The notes under the pieces were generated by a model. It saw only the letters and a program-made list of their open reading frames with translations. It was not told where the DNA came from and made no database searches. 64,000 nucleotides of DNA. Origin: Streptomyces sp. NBC_01551 (lineage in GTDB: Bacteria > Actinomycetota > Actinomycetes > Streptomycetales > Streptomycetaceae). The stretch spans positions 4,921,001-4,985,000 of the forward strand of contig NZ_JAPEPX010000001.1 of the NCBI RefSeq assembly GCF_026339935.1, in the 5' to 3' direction. Position 1 is the first letter of the stretch; each line of letters opens with the position of its first letter. Shown here piece by piece: positions 63,600-64,000 of the stretch. The translations under genes were made by a program, and so were the position numbers.

Positions 63600-64000
63600 G
63601 TCTCCACCTCGCACGGCACCCGGGCACACACGTGTGCCCGGACGGGCATGTGCGGGCGGGTGGGAATCAGCACTCAGGGAGACCTGATAAAGTCTGATCC
63701 ACCCGAAAGGGAAAGGCCCTCCAACGGCCGCCGAATTCAAATCCAAGTCGGAAACGGCGCGGAAATGATCTGGTAAGGTTGGAATCGCCGGAAAGGGAAA
63801 ACGCGAAAGCGAAGAACCTGGAAAGCGAGCGGGACTGACTCTGATAGAGTCGGAAACGCAAGAACGAAGAACGAAAGCCCGGAGGAAAGCCCGCGAGGGT
63901 GAGTACAAAGGAAGCGTCCGTTCCTTGAGAACTCAACAGCGTGCCAAAAATCAACGCCAGAAGTTGATACCCCGTCCACTTCGGTGGATGAGGTTCCTTT
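63600..64000 (+). promoter_or_regulatory. rRNA operon promoter array and leader (16S gene lies beyond the window)
   Basis: No protein gene is seen. Three -10-like elements occur: TAAAGT (63688-63693), TAAGGT (63774-63779) and TAGAGT (63845-63850). After the first two comes the shared string CC(C/G)GAAAGGGAAA. The region is relatively AT-rich. From about 63920 the string TTGAGAACTCAACAGCGTGCC and then GTTGATACCCCGTCC with an ACTTCGGT hairpin match the conserved leader that precedes 16S rRNA in Streptomyces and other actinobacteria, and contribute to antitermination/processing. The window ends in GGTTCCTTT of that leader. The -35 elements are poor matches. Confidence 0.8.

Overview
This window is high-GC DNA whose gene content and order are those of a Streptomyces core chromosome. 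From memory, it follows the stretch of the S. coelicolor map that runs from the polyamine/GABA genes through dxr-ispG, nusA-infB and rpsO-pnp to an rRNA operon. The species cannot be named from the sequence alone. Nearly all genes have strongly GC-biased third codon positions. Both strands are used, but long runs point rightward (+).

Layout. (1) 1-215: on the minus strand the 3' half of a tRNA-Lys(CUU) lies directly before its 5' half. The flanks are complementary to each other, as expected of a circularly permuted tRNA gene. A NADAR-family gene follows it on the other side. (2) 980-8228: a polyamine uptake and catabolism operon (aldehyde dehydrogenase, Tat-lipoprotein binding protein, ATPase, two permeases, FAD-dependent amine oxidase). 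(3) 8383-21236: a DasR-type chitinase promoter and a secreted GH18 chitinase, a PAP2 phosphatase, gabT, a membrane P-loop ATPase, a PucR-type regulator, a second aldehyde dehydrogenase and a long acyl-CoA dehydrogenase. The polyamine, GabT, PucR and dehydrogenase genes together suggest a route putrescine to GABA to succinate. (4) 21310-29999: an unknown gene, dxr-rseP-ispG (isoprenoid precursor synthesis and a site-2 protease), two acetyltransferases and proS. (5) 30073-33183, minus: an SPFH protein with a collagen-like tail, a degenerate phosphotransferase, a ferritin-like protein and a Tat lipoprotein. (6) 33339-40418: the classical rimP-nusA-ylxR-infB-ylxP-rbfA-truB translation cluster. (7) 40733-45950: a giant protease-like/STAND NTPase and ribF. 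(8) 46032-53060: a collapsed ESX/type VII secretion locus. It keeps an intact EspI-like ParA ATPase, has frameshifted relics of EccC and EccD, an unassigned relic, a lone DUF397 gene and no visible EsxA/EsxB pair. (9) 53246-63526: rpsO-pnp, an M16 peptidase, dapB, small membrane proteins, thyX, dapA and RNase J. (10) 63527-64000: a terminator, then the promoter/leader region of an rRNA operon whose 16S gene would start just outside the window.

The most unusual signals are the permuted tRNA-Lys at the left edge with its roughly 30-bp leader/trailer helix, the decayed type VII locus with a higher-order DADPVF repeat expansion inside eccD, a chain of three overlapping micro-ORFs in the infB leader, and a protease-STAND fusion whose nucleophile position is Cys and whose linker appears to switch reading frame. 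No insertion sequences, prophage or CRISPR arrays were seen.
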